Shown: piece by piece, positions 37,396 through 45,706 of the stretch
Layout: every line of letters starts with the position of its first letter
Position numbering within the stretch: position 1 is the stretch's first letter
Notes under the pieces: generated by a model
The model's database searches: none
The model's input: only the letters and a program-made list of their open reading frames with translations
Told to the model about the DNA's origin: nothing
Assembly: GCF_003339585.1 (NCBI RefSeq)
Contig: NZ_QPKF01000001.1
Span: forward strand, 1,612,001-1,676,000
Length of the DNA: 64,000 nt
Direction: 5' to 3'
From: Exiguobacterium sp. RIT594
GTDB taxonomy: Bacteria > Bacillota > Bacilli > Exiguobacteriales > Exiguobacteriaceae
Translations under genes and position numbers: made by a program

Positions 37396-37851
37396 TCAAG
37401 GACGAATCCGGAAGAGTGGTTGTCCGAATTCAACAAGGTCTCCATCAGCGACGAGAATCTCGACGACCGTTCCGGCTACTTCCGAGTTCAGATTATTAAA
37501 TAGTTTCATTGCTTCTAAGACACAGACGACTTGACCGACTTCGATCTGATCGCCGACTTTAACGAACGATGGTTTGTCCGGATTCGGACGCGAATAAAAC
37601 GTTCCGACCATCAACGCATTGATCGTTACTGTATCTGCTTCGACATTTGATTCTTCCGTTGCTGATTCCGTGACGGCTACTGGAGCTTGCGGTGCCGGTG
37701 TTGCGACCGGTGCCGGTGCTTGATGGGAAACAACGATGTTATCATTTTGTTTTTTTAGTTTTAACTTATACGTATCGGTTTCAAGAGAAAGTTCATTGAC
37801 ACTCGATTGGTCCAACATTTCGAGTACTTGCTTCAACTGATCAATTTTCAT
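37396..37851 (-). CDS. accB: Acetyl-CoA carboxylase, biotin carboxyl carrier protein
   Basis: A 151-residue protein: an N-terminal helical region, an alanine/proline linker (about 45-65) and the C-terminal biotinyl domain with the biotin lysine in LEAMKLFNN (about residue 117). It carries CO2 from AccC to the carboxyltransferase. Its promoter overlaps a FapR-like site. In Bacillus the spoIIIA operon lies between efp and this gene; here only 179 bases separate them. Confidence 0.96.
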   Translation of the reverse strand: MKIDQLKQVLEMLDQSSVNELSLETDTYKLKLKKQNDNIVVSHQAPAPVATPAPQAPVAVTESATEESNVEADTVTINALMVGTFYSRPNPDKPSFVKVGDQIEVGQVVCVLEAMKLFNNLNSEVAGTVVEILVADGDLVEFGQPLFRIRP

Positions 37852-37900
37852 TTTTCTTCATCCCCTATCTCAACATTCACCTTTATTATTATACTTTAAT

Positions 37901-37928
37901 ATTATACCAGGTGCTAATGCCTACTCAA
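37901..37928 (-). promoter_or_regulatory. accBC promoter overlapping a FapR-like operator
   Basis: On the minus strand TTGAGT (37928-37923), a 16-base spacer and TATAAT (37906-37901) with a TG extension. ATTAGCACCTGGTATAAT (37918-37901) covers the -10 box and agrees with the FapR consensus TTAGTACCTRRTACTAA at about 13 of 17 positions. FapR represses fatty-acid genes in Bacillus and is released by malonyl-CoA, the product of this enzyme. Operator function is inferred. Confidence 0.55.
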
Positions 37929-37975
37929 ATACTAATATTAACTGGTCATACCAAAGGACGCAAGTCAAGACAAGA

Positions 37976-38017
37976 GGAAAAAACGCCTATCCATCCAAGA
38001 CGAGGATGCATAGGCGC
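37976..38017 (-). terminator. Terminator after efp
   Basis: On the minus strand CGCCTAT (38016-38010) pairs with ATAGGCG (37990-37984), with GCATCC/GGATGG pairs inside, followed by six T. Confidence 0.85.
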
Positions 38018-38030
38018 TTTGAAAGCTGGA

Positions 38031-38597
38031 TTATCCGTTGTAACGCCCTGTGAAATCACCAGTACGTGTATCAACTGTTACTTTTTCTCCTGCTTCGATG
38101 AAGAGTGGTACATGGATGATATGTCCCGTCTCAACCGTCGCATTTTTTTTGACGTTTGATGCTGTATCGCCTTTGACGCCCGGTTCTGCTTCAACGATTG
38201 TCATGACGATCGTATTCGGCAACTCGATTCCGAGGATTTCACCGTTGTAGACAGCGATTTGAACTTCCATGTTTTCAAGAAGGAACGGGAGCGCCGCTTC
38301 GACTTGAGCCGTTGTCAGTTCGAGTTGCTCGTACGATTCTGTATCCATGAAGACATATGTTTCGCCCATCGGATACAAGTATTGCATCTTATTGCGTTCG
38401 ATGTGGGCACGCTCGACACGTTCACCACCACGGAACGTCATCTCTTGAATGTTTCCGTTACGGATGTTACGCATTTTCGTCCGGACGAATGCCGCTCCTT
38501 TACCCGGTTTAACGTGTTGGAATTCAAGGACCTGCCAAATCATTCCGTCTGATGTTTTAATTGTAAGTCCTGTTTTTAAATCGTTTACTGATACCAT
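38031..38597 (-). CDS. efp: Elongation factor P
   Basis: A 188-residue, three-beta-barrel protein of standard size. The tip loop [10 protein letters not shown] carries Lys33, the usual site of post-translational modification, and the C-terminal barrel has [15 protein letters not shown] relieves ribosome pausing at polyproline. AGGAGG precedes the ATG. It follows the M24 peptidase gene by 34 bases, the same order as in Bacillus. Confidence 0.96.
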   Translation of the reverse strand: MVSVNDLKTGLTIKTSDGMIWQVLEFQHVKPGKGAAFVRTKMRNIRNGNIQEMTFRGGERVERAHIERNKMQYLYPMGETYVFMDTESYEQLELTTAQVEAALPFLLENMEVQIAVYNGEILGIELPNTIVMTIVEAEPGVKGDTASNVKKNATVETGHIIHVPLFIEAGEKVTVDTRTGDFTGRYNG

Positions 38598-38631
38598 GAA
38601 AAGTTCCTCCTAAATGTTGATCTTGCCGTTT

Positions 38632-39696
38632 TTACAGTGTGATGAGTTCTTTTGGTGAAGACGAAAGAATTTCACGCCCTGATTCGGTGATCAGGACGTC
38701 ATCTTCAATCCGACATCCTCCGACTTGTGGTACGTAAATGCCCGGTTCAACCGTCACAATCATACCAGGTTGCAGTTTCGTTTCAGAACGGAACGATAAC
38801 CCTGGTCCTTCATGTACTTCTAACCCAATTCCATGACCCGTCGAATGACCGAAATATTCCCCATATCCTGCATCCTTAATGATGTCACGTGTCAAAGCGT
38901 CTGCTTCAATTCCGGTGATTCCCGGACGTAATCCGTCAACGCCTGCAAGTTGTGCTTGAAGGACGGTGTCGTAAATCTTCTGTAGCTCCGGACTGATCGA
39001 TCCGATCGCTACAGTACGCGTGATATCCGAGACGTATCCGTTCAGAAGCGCACCAAAATCAAGCGTCACGAGTTCACCTGACTGAATGACTTTCGAACTG
39101 GCGACACCGTGCGGTAATGCTGAACGATAACCGGACGCAACAATCGTATCGAATGATGACGACGTCGCACCGTGTTTACGCATGAAGAATTCGAGTTCGT
39201 TCGAGACTTCAAGTTCTGTCCGGCCAGCTTGAATATACGTCAAGATGTGGTGGAACGTCGCATCTGCTAAATCCACCGCTTCCTTAATCATCTTAATCTC
39301 TGACGAATCCTTAATCAAGCGTAGGTTTTCAACGATTCCAGTCGTCGGAACCAATTCCACGGAAGATGCCTGATCGAACGCTTCGAATGCGCCGAGTGTC
39401 ATCGCATCTTTTTCGACGCCGACTGCACGCACACGGGCTCCAGCCATCAATTCACCCATCGTTTCAGGGATCGACCGTTCAATCTGGACGATTTCCATTC
39501 CCTTCACTTGATCCGCGGCTTGTTCCGTGTAACGGAAATCCGTCACGAAATAAGCTTGTTCAGCCGTCACGAGACATGCACCGCTCGAACCGGTGAATCC
39601 AGAAATATATCGGATATTTTCTGCCTTCGTCACGAGAAGACCTGGTAAATCACGTTCCTTAAGAGCTGTTTGGAGTGCTTCAATACGATGTTTCAT
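38632..39696 (-). CDS. yqhT: M24 family Xaa-Pro dipeptidase/aminopeptidase (YqhT-like)
   Basis: A 354-residue creatinase-fold peptidase. The N-terminal domain has ENIRYISGFTGSSG. The catalytic domain carries metal ligands in LVTLDFGALLNGYVSDITRT (Asp pair, about 217-228), STGHGIGLEVHE (His, about 285-296), TVEPGIYVP (Glu) and CRIEDDVLI (Glu). All five ligands are present. It removes residues next to proline in the cytoplasm, which fits its place beside efp. Confidence 0.93.
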   Translation of the reverse strand: MKHRIEALQTALKERDLPGLLVTKAENIRYISGFTGSSGACLVTAEQAYFVTDFRYTEQAADQVKGMEIVQIERSIPETMGELMAGARVRAVGVEKDAMTLGAFEAFDQASSVELVPTTGIVENLRLIKDSSEIKMIKEAVDLADATFHHILTYIQAGRTELEVSNELEFFMRKHGATSSSFDTIVASGYRSALPHGVASSKVIQSGELVTLDFGALLNGYVSDITRTVAIGSISPELQKIYDTVLQAQLAGVDGLRPGITGIEADALTRDIIKDAGYGEYFGHSTGHGIGLEVHEGPGLSFRSETKLQPGMIVTVEPGIYVPQVGGCRIEDDVLITESGREILSSSPKELITL

Positions 39697-39714
39697 GTCT
39701 GTTTCCCCCTTTGA

Positions 39715-40137
39715 TTATGTAGACGGTTGAATCAATGCTTCGACTGCGAGCAGGTAACCTGTCATTCCTAATCCGCTGATGACTCCTCGGCAAACCGGTG
39801 CAAGCATCGAATGATGCCGAAATGCTTCGCGTGCATGAACGTTTGATAAATGAACTTCAATCGTCGGTACATCGATTGCCGCAATCGCATCCCGCAACGC
39901 AACACTCGTATGCGTGTATGCTGCCGCGTTCAAAACGATTCCGTCATATCCGCGCGCTCCGTGTAAATAGTCGATCAGTTCTCCTTCATGGTTCGACTGG
40001 GCAAACTGAAAATCAACATCTTTAAAACGGTGTTTTATCAGACCTTCCAAATCCGATAGTGTTTGCGTCCCATATGTATCCGGTTCCCGTGTCCCAAGCA
40101 AATTTAAGTTCGGTCCATTCAAGACTAAAATCTGCAT
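39715..40137 (-). CDS. aroQ: 3-dehydroquinate dehydratase, type II
   Basis: A 140-residue protein starting MQILVLNGPNLNLLGTREP, with the catalytic Tyr in DTYG (about residue 22), FAQSNHEGELID, LNAAAYTHTSVALRDA and EVHLSNVHAREAFR. It catalyses the third shikimate step; aroK in this window catalyses the fifth. GAGGTG precedes the ATG. An extended -10 (TGATACAAT, 40172-40164) lies upstream. Confidence 0.95.
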   Translation of the reverse strand: MQILVLNGPNLNLLGTREPDTYGTQTLSDLEGLIKHRFKDVDFQFAQSNHEGELIDYLHGARGYDGIVLNAAAYTHTSVALRDAIAAIDVPTIEVHLSNVHAREAFRHHSMLAPVCRGVISGLGMTGYLLAVEALIQPST

Positions 40138-40163
40138 TTCATCACCTCCAGATTGTCTTTGTT

Positions 40164-40172
40164 ATTGTATCA
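40164..40172 (-). promoter_or_regulatory. Extended -10 promoter of aroQ-yqhT-efp
   Basis: On the minus strand TGATACAAT (40172-40164) has the TG extension and a TACAAT -10 box, 27 bases before aroQ. The -35 region is not conserved. Confidence 0.5.
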
Positions 40173-40294
40173 TAAGTCGTTTTCCGCCTCCTAAATTTTC
40201 GACCGCTATCGACAGCTGTGCATAGTGTTTTTTTACTAAATCGAGTAAAATGACGGTACACGATATTTTATTTGAAGATGGGATGCGTTTCTCT

Positions 40295-41227
40295 ATGAAA
40301 ACTGCTCAAGCGCCCGTCGGTGGACAAGCCATCGTCGAAGGGGTCATGTTCCAAAATGCCACACATGCCGTCTCAGCCATTCGTCGAAATGACGATACGA
40401 TTGAAACGTTCGAACAAAAAAAACCGATCCGGCCACGAATTGCCGTCGGTAAAAAAATCCCGTTAATCCGCGGATTGTTCGCCTTAGTCGAATCTTCGGC
40501 GAACGGGGCGAGTCATATGAACTTTGCCAGTGACCGATACGGGGTCAACCCGGGGGAAGAAGAGCCGGAAGAGGCTTCCCAAGGTCAACTGGCGAAATGG
40601 CTTGGCGTCGCCCTGCTCGGTGTGTTGTCGTTCTTTTTCGGAAAGCTGATGTTTACACTGCTTCCGGCTTTTTTAGCCTCCCTGTTCAGTTACTTCCCGG
40701 CCCTTTCCGGTCACTTGATTCAAAATGTACTGGAAGCTGTGATCAAGTTGACCTTGCTGTTCAGTTACCTCTATCTGATTTCCTTGACTCCGCTCGTCAA
40801 ACGGCTGTTTCAATATCATGGTGCGGAACATAAAGTCATCAACTGTGTCGAGAGCGGCCAGGCATTGACGGTCGAAAATGTGCGGACAAGCAGCCGTTTG
40901 CATTACCGTTGTGGTTCGAGTTTCCTGATTTTCACCGTCATCGTCGGGTTTTTCGTTTATTTAATCGTCCCGACCGACCCGTTATGGTTACGTCTCGTTT
41001 GCCGGATTGCGTTACTTCCTGTCGTTATCGGTTTATCTTTTGAGGTTTTACAATTAACAAATAAAGCCCAAAATATTAAAGGTTTACGCGTCATCGCCTT
41101 GCCCGGCCTGTGGTTACAGTACTTGACGACAAAAGAACCGGATGATTCTCAGATCGAGGTTGCGATTTACGCGTTTGAAGCACTCGAAAAACAGGAACAT
41201 AACCTACATGAGAATGCACTTGGTTAA
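40295..41227 (+). CDS. yqhQ: DUF1385 family membrane protein (YqhQ-like)
   Basis: A 310-residue protein with PVGGQAIVEGVMFQN at the N-terminus, about four membrane segments (about 103-135, 150-180, 220-240, 250-270) and the conserved HGAEHKVINCVESG and SRLHYRCGSSF between them. The ATG at 40295 matches the family start MKTAQAPVGGQ; the upstream ORF extension to 40250 overlaps a possible -10 TAAAAT (40246-40251). Function is unknown. It diverges from aroQ, as in Bacillus. Confidence 0.87.
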   Translation: MKTAQAPVGGQAIVEGVMFQNATHAVSAIRRNDDTIETFEQKKPIRPRIAVGKKIPLIRGLFALVESSANGASHMNFASDRYGVNPGEEEPEEASQGQLAKWLGVALLGVLSFFFGKLMFTLLPAFLASLFSYFPALSGHLIQNVLEAVIKLTLLFSYLYLISLTPLVKRLFQYHGAEHKVINCVESGQALTVENVRTSSRLHYRCGSSFLIFTVIVGFFVYLIVPTDPLWLRLVCRIALLPVVIGLSFEVLQLTNKAQNIKGLRVIALPGLWLQYLTTKEPDDSQIEVAIYAFEALEKQEHNLHENALG

Positions 41228-41247
41228 TTGATAACAGGGGTGATAAT

Positions 41248-41649
41248 ATGATTAGACAACGGATTGGTTCTACATTCGCACTTGTCGTGTTACTGTTCGC
41301 GTTCGTCGGCTTTGGATATAAGCTTGCTAATGATCCCGGTAGTCTGTTTTCACAATTACTGTTTTTTGCGATTACAGCTGGAATCATCTTCTTGCTGTTT
41401 AAATTTTTAACACGAAACAGCGTCAGCAGCGGTACGAACTCTCAATATCGCAAATCTGTTGCGCAGTCTAAAAAAATGCATGCCAAGAACAACCCTTCTC
41501 CCCGCCGGACCGACTTTAAGAAGAAACCGGTTAAAACGACGAAAACGGCCACTTCTAATAAAGTCCGCCCCCTTCGCGACCGATCAAAAGCACCACATTT
41601 GACTGTCATCGAAGGAAAAAAAGGCAAAAAGAAAAAACGTGCTTTTTAA
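41248..41649 (+). CDS. SA1362/YqhP-family small membrane protein
   Basis: A 133-residue protein with two N-terminal membrane helices (about 7-27 and 34-53) and a strongly basic cytoplasmic tail ending GKKGKKKKRAF. It follows yqhQ by 20 bases, with GGGGTG before the ATG, and they form one unit ending at a terminator. The family is known only from Bacillota and has no assigned function; a nucleic-acid or phospholipid contact of the tail is guesswork. Confidence 0.75.
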   Translation: MIRQRIGSTFALVVLLFAFVGFGYKLANDPGSLFSQLLFFAITAGIIFLLFKFLTRNSVSSGTNSQYRKSVAQSKKMHAKNNPSPRRTDFKKKPVKTTKTATSNKVRPLRDRSKAPHLTVIEGKKGKKKKRAF

Positions 41650-41657
41650 ACAAATCA

Positions 41658-41701
41658 ACAGTAGCTGCGCGCCTCCGAGGCACACAGCTACTGTTTTTTT
41701 A
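41658..41701. terminator. Terminator between the SA1362-family gene and hpt
   Basis: CAGTAGCTG (41659-41667) pairs with CAGCTACTG (41685-41693), with GCC/GGC inside, followed by seven T on the plus strand. The hpt stop codon lies within the T-run, so it probably serves both converging genes. Confidence 0.8.
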
Positions 41702-42244
41702 ATTCGTTTCGACCCAACCCACATACGGCAGATTCCGATACTCCTCGGCACAATCAATACCATAACCGACTACAAAATAATCGGGAATCTCAAATCCGAC
41801 ATAATCGGCATCGAGCGGTACTTCCCGTCGTGCCGGCTTGTCGAGTAACGTACAAATTTTCAAGACACCCGGTTTATGCAGCTTCATGTGTTCACACAAG
41901 AAACTTAAGGTATGCCCGGTATCGATGATATCCTCGACAACGACGACGTATTTCCCTTCAACATCAAGATCCAAGTCCTTTTTCAACTGGACGCGTCCTG
42001 ACGAAACGGTTTTGGCCCCGTACGATGAACAGGCAACCGTATCGATTTGGACACTGCCTTTGATTTCACGCATCAAATCAGCAGCAAATACCATCGATCC
42101 TTTTAACACGACGACTAAAACAATTTGCCGTCCTGCCGCGTCACGTTCAATTGCAGCAGCAAGTTCTTTTACTTTTGACGCAAGTTCTGACTCCGACACT
42201 AACTTCTCTTTAATCACGATTTCCATAACCGGATGGAGACCCAT
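41699..42244 (-). CDS. hpt: Hypoxanthine(-guanine) phosphoribosyltransferase
   Basis: A 181-residue phosphoribosyltransferase. The PRPP loop is VVVVEDIIDTGHTL (about 98-111), and VLKGSMVFAADLMREI and the C-terminal DYFVVGYGIDCAEEYRNLPYVG (partly quoted: VVGYGIDCAEEYRNLPY) are typical of HPRT. It salvages hypoxanthine and guanine to nucleotides. It stands alone, not in the usual tilS-hpt-ftsH cluster, so it may be a relocated or second copy. The RBS is AAGGGGGTGA, and an extended -10 TGCTATACT lies about 30 bases upstream. Confidence 0.92.
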   Translation of the reverse strand: MGLHPVMEIVIKEKLVSESELASKVKELAAAIERDAAGRQIVLVVVLKGSMVFAADLMREIKGSVQIDTVACSSYGAKTVSSGRVQLKKDLDLDVEGKYVVVVEDIIDTGHTLSFLCEHMKLHKPGVLKICTLLDKPARREVPLDADYVGFEIPDYFVVGYGIDCAEEYRNLPYVGWVETN

Positions 42245-42353
42245 CCGTCACCCCCTTCGATGATTTCACGGTCAGTATAGCATATCCGCTCCCTATTAAC
42301 CGTACTATAATGACATTTTATTATAAAACGTTCGTCTTTTAAGGTGAAAGAGA

Positions 42354-42391
42354 TAAAAAAACAAGTACACTCATTCTTCTGGGTGTACTTG
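42354..42391 (-). terminator. Terminator overlapping the end of mntR
   Basis: On the minus strand CAAGTACAC (42391-42383) pairs with GTGTACTTG (42370-42362), followed by seven T. The left arm lies inside the last mntR codons (Gln-Val-His), so the hairpin is partly coding. Confidence 0.85.
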
Positions 42392-42793
42392 CTGATGTTT
42401 TTGAAATTCTGCTTGTAATTCTGGACGTTCGGCAAAAAACTGAATCATCCCGTTGATTTTATCGAGTGCTTCAATACTGATATGATGCTCGATCCCTTCA
42501 ACATCTTTGTAAATCAAAGATTCATCCACTCCGACGAGACGCAGAAAATCTTCTAACAACGCATGACGTTCGACAAGGCGCTTCCCGATTTTCCGTCCTT
42601 TTGCCGTCAACATCAATCCACGGTATTTCTCATACACGAGATATTCTTCCCGGTCCAACTTCTGGACCATCTTTGTCACAGAGGACGGATGAACACCTAA
42701 CAGTTCTGCAATATCGGATACACGGGCATATCCTTTTTCTTCAATCAAAATATAGATTTGTTCTAAATAATCTTCCATGCTCGGAGTCGGCAC
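42371..42793 (-). CDS. mntR: Manganese-responsive transcriptional regulator MntR
   Basis: A 140-residue DtxR-family repressor close to B. subtilis MntR throughout: [14 protein letters not shown] with metal ligands D8 and E11, the winged helix [20 protein letters not shown] (about 25-44) and the ligand set in GIEHHIS plus His/Glu near residues 77-103. GTG 42793 is the start: AAGGTG lies seven bases upstream and it gives the family N-terminus, whereas TTG 42808 does not. It represses manganese uptake when manganese is plentiful. It follows lipM by 24 bases. Confidence 0.94.
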   Translation of the reverse strand: MPTPSMEDYLEQIYILIEEKGYARVSDIAELLGVHPSSVTKMVQKLDREEYLVYEKYRGLMLTAKGRKIGKRLVERHALLEDFLRLVGVDESLIYKDVEGIEHHISIEALDKINGMIQFFAERPELQAEFQKHQQVHPEE

Positions 42794-42817
42794 GACATCA
42801 CCTTCCAATCCATCTCT

Positions 42818-43648
42818 TTAGCGCTTCCAGTTCCATTCTTCACTACGGTACTTCTCTGACAACCGCTCAATTTCCTGCCATTGATGCGCTGTGAACTCAA
42901 GCGGCGTGAAGGTCAATTGAAGTGCATCTTCAAATCCCTTTACAAAAGCAAGACGAACTTCTTCGAATGAAACAGAACGTCCAGCAAGCTCATTCAAAGC
43001 AACCGCTTTTCCGGCAAAGCGCGCTTTCATCCGTTCGCGCATCATTTCATCTTCATACATAAAACAGTCAAACAATTCCCCTTCATCGACAGACAGCGGC
43101 ACAGAACCGTGTTGCAACACGACACCTTGATGACGGACTTGCGCACTTCCGGCCACCTTCCGTTTTCCGACTGCCAGTTCATAATACGATGCGGCATCAA
43201 AACAGACAGCAGACTTCGGTTTTCGCAATTCGTCTTTTTCTTCTTCTGTCATCGGAACCGAAAATTCAGCAGGAATCCCTAAATGATGATACCCTTTACG
43301 GATTCCTTCTGTCAGCATCCGGTAACTTTCAATGACGGTTTTCGGTACACCCTCCATCTGTTCAGGAAGAATCACACTGTATGTCAATTCGTCTGCGTGT
43401 AAGACAGCCCGTCCCCCGGTCATCCGGCGAACGATCGGAATACCGAGTGCTTCGATCCGTTTGCGATCAATATCTTTTGTCGCCCGTTGAAAATGACCGA
43501 CACTTAATCCCCTTGGTTCCCACGAATAAAAACGAAGCGTCGGTGCGACTTCGCCTCGGCCGACAAAACCGATTAAAGCTTCATCAATCGCCATGTTTAA
43601 TGCCGGTTCCATTCTTTCCGTCGTCAATACTTGCCACTCTCTGATCAA
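42818..43648 (-). CDS. lipM: Octanoyl-[GcvH]:protein octanoyltransferase, lipoate synthesis
   Basis: A 276-residue LplA-fold enzyme. The lipoyl-binding RRMTGGRAVLH (about 74-84) and the catalytic Cys in KSAVCFDAASYYE (about residue 149) identify LipM rather than lipoate ligase. It moves octanoyl groups to GcvH, the first step toward lipoate on the bkd, pyruvate and glycine-cleavage complexes. The start is TTG 43648 behind GGGGGTG. An extended -10 (TGATACACT, near 43677) is upstream. Confidence 0.92.
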   Translation of the reverse strand: MIREWQVLTTERMEPALNMAIDEALIGFVGRGEVAPTLRFYSWEPRGLSVGHFQRATKDIDRKRIEALGIPIVRRMTGGRAVLHADELTYSVILPEQMEGVPKTVIESYRMLTEGIRKGYHHLGIPAEFSVPMTEEEKDELRKPKSAVCFDAASYYELAVGKRKVAGSAQVRHQGVVLQHGSVPLSVDEGELFDCFMYEDEMMRERMKARFAGKAVALNELAGRSVSFEEVRLAFVKGFEDALQLTFTPLEFTAHQWQEIERLSEKYRSEEWNWKR

Positions 43649-43718
43649 GTGAACACCCCCAGAAACGTTTCCGTATTAGTGTATCAGACCCTTTCTATCC
43701 TGCGCAACGACGAGTCGA

Positions 43719-43747
43719 TTGCCGAAATCGATTTCGTTTACTATAAT
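43719..43747 (+). promoter_or_regulatory. Promoter of yqhL
   Basis: TTGCCG (43719-43724), a 17-base spacer and a perfect TATAAT (43742-43747), 41 bases before the start codon. Confidence 0.75.
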
Positions 43748-43787
43748 GGTAAAGATGTTATATGAACGAAGGGGTTGGAACTTAGAT

Positions 43788-44168
43788 ATGGAAATCAGTA
43801 CAATCATCACGATCGTCTTATGGGTAGCCTTGATTGCTTATATCGTCTGGCGTTTCATGCCGGTCAAAGGAATCACGAAGCTCTCACAAGAGGAATTCCG
43901 GGCAAACTACCGGAAAGCACAAATCGTCGACGTCCGCGAGACACAGGAGTTTAAAGGCGGTCACATCATTGGAGCGCGTAACATACCGGTCAGTCAGATG
44001 AAAATGCGTTCGAAGGAATTACGTAAGGATATGCCGATTTATTTGTATTGCCAAGGTAACATGCGTTCATCACAAGCGGCCAAAGTCTTGAAAAAAGCCG
44101 GTTATACGAACTTGTATCAACTTAAAGGCGGATTCAAGCAATGGACCGGAAAAGTCAAACGCAGCTGA
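43788..44168 (+). CDS. yqhL: Membrane-anchored rhodanese-like protein (YqhL)
   Basis: A 126-residue protein with one N-terminal membrane helix (about 4-24) and a rhodanese domain (about 32-123) carrying the active-site Cys in YLYCQGNMRSSQAA and the preceding DVRETQEF. The size equals B. subtilis YqhL, and the lipM/mntR/yqhL grouping is also as in Bacillus. The ATG at 43788 removes an upstream extension that contains the promoter. It probably handles sulfane sulfur at the membrane; the physiological partner is unknown. Confidence 0.88.
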   Translation: MEISTIITIVLWVALIAYIVWRFMPVKGITKLSQEEFRANYRKAQIVDVRETQEFKGGHIIGARNIPVSQMKMRSKELRKDMPIYLYCQGNMRSSQAAKVLKKAGYTNLYQLKGGFKQWTGKVKRS

Positions 44169-44186
44169 TTCCTTTTACTTCATAAC

Positions 44187-44226
44187 AAAACCATCCCTGT
44201 CAATTACGACGCGGGATGGTTTTTTG
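44187..44226. terminator. Terminator between yqhL and gcvPB
   Basis: AAACCATCCC (44188-44197) pairs with GGGATGGTTT (44213-44222), followed by T on the plus strand. It lies between converging genes, with a weaker T-run on the minus side. Confidence 0.8.
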
Positions 44227-44227
44227 T

Positions 44228-45706
44228 TTAGACGTGAACTTCCTGTTTCGGCTGGTAACGTAAAATCGGCTTACGTGCTGCTAATGTCTCGTCCATTCGT
44301 TTGACGACCGTCGTATGCGGTGCGTTCAAGACGACGTCCGGTGTCTCTTCGACCTCTTTCGCAATTTGGAGCATCGCATCGCAAAATGCATCAAGTGTCT
44401 CCTTCGATTCTGTTTCCGTCGGTTCGATCATGATACATTCTTCGACATTCAACGGGAAGTAAATCGTTGGCGGGTGATACCCGAAGTCAAGCAGGCGTTT
44501 GGCGATATCGAGCGTCCGGACACCCAGTGCTTTTTGACGACGTCCCGACAGAACAAATTCGTGTTTGCAATAGACATCATAAGGAGCATCATATGCACCC
44601 TTCAGACGTGCCAACATGTAATTGGCATTCAAGACGGCTTCTTTCGAAACGCGGGCAAGCCCTGCGCCTCCCATCGTCCGGATATAACTGTAGGCCCGCA
44701 CGTTGATTCCGAAGTTTCCATAAAACGGTTTGACGCGCCCGATTGATTCCGGACGGTCGTAATCGAGTACAAAACCATCTGCCGTTTTCGCCACAATCGG
44801 TTTTGGCAGATATGGAATCAAGTCTTGTTTGACACCGACCGGACCTGAACCAGGACCACCGCCGCCGTGAGGACCTGTAAACGTCTTGTGGAGATTCAAG
44901 TGGACAACATCAAAGCCCATGTCCCCGGGACGCGCAATTCCCATAATCGCGTTCGAGTTCGCACCATCGTAATACAGTTTTCCACCGGCTTCGTGAACGG
45001 CTTTCGCAATCTCGACGATATCCGATTCGAACAGGCCGAGTGTATTCGGATTCGTCAGCATCAGCGCTGCCGTATCTTCTCCGACTTTACTCTTTAAATC
45101 AGCTAAATCGACTAATCCGCGCTCGTCAGATAAGACCGTCACCGTATCAAAACCAGCAACAGACGCCGATGCCGGATTCGTTCCGTGAGCGGAGTCCGGA
45201 ACGAGAACTTTCGTCCGTTTAAAATCTCCACGCGCATGATGATAGGCTTTGATCAACATCAGTCCTGTCCACTCACCGTGGGCTCCGGCTGCCGGTTGCA
45301 ACGTCACTTCATCCATACCGGTAATGACTGCCAGTTTCTCTTGTAAGTCGTACATCAGTTCAAGAGCACCTTGTACGCTCTCGACCGGTTGCAAGGGGTG
45401 GATATGAGCGAATCCCGGGAGACGTGCCATATCTTCATTGATTTTCGGATTGTATTTCATCGTACATGAACCAAGCGGATAGAAACCGGAATCGACCCCG
45501 TGATTTCGGTTCGAAAGGGCGGTATAGTGACGGACAAGATCCAGTTCAGATACTTCCGGCAACTCCACGTCCTCTTGGCGTAGTAAATGCGCAGGCAATA
45601 AATCTTCCGCCGCTACTTCTTCGACCGTCGGAAGCGGTAAACTGTAGGCGACACGACCAGCTTTTGAAATTTCAAAAATCAATGTCTGTTCACTAGTTTT
45701 ATGCAT
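44228..45706 (-). CDS. gcvPB: Glycine dehydrogenase (decarboxylating) subunit 2
   Basis: A 492-residue PLP subunit of the glycine cleavage P-protein, with the PLP lysine in [16 protein letters not shown] (K274) and the N-terminal [14 protein letters not shown]-protein decarboxylates glycine and loads aminomethyl on GcvH lipoate. The gene overlaps gcvPA by 8 bases, with GGAGG upstream of the ATG. It is the last gene of gcvT-gcvPA-gcvPB. Confidence 0.95.
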   Translation of the reverse strand: MHKTSEQTLIFEISKAGRVAYSLPLPTVEEVAAEDLLPAHLLRQEDVELPEVSELDLVRHYTALSNRNHGVDSGFYPLGSCTMKYNPKINEDMARLPGFAHIHPLQPVESVQGALELMYDLQEKLAVITGMDEVTLQPAAGAHGEWTGLMLIKAYHHARGDFKRTKVLVPDSAHGTNPASASVAGFDTVTVLSDERGLVDLADLKSKVGEDTAALMLTNPNTLGLFESDIVEIAKAVHEAGGKLYYDGANSNAIMGIARPGDMGFDVVHLNLHKTFTGPHGGGGPGSGPVGVKQDLIPYLPKPIVAKTADGFVLDYDRPESIGRVKPFYGNFGINVRAYSYIRTMGGAGLARVSKEAVLNANYMLARLKGAYDAPYDVYCKHEFVLSGRRQKALGVRTLDIAKRLLDFGYHPPTIYFPLNVEECIMIEPTETESKETLDAFCDAMLQIAKEVEETPDVVLNAPHTTVVKRMDETLAARKPILRYQPKQEVHV

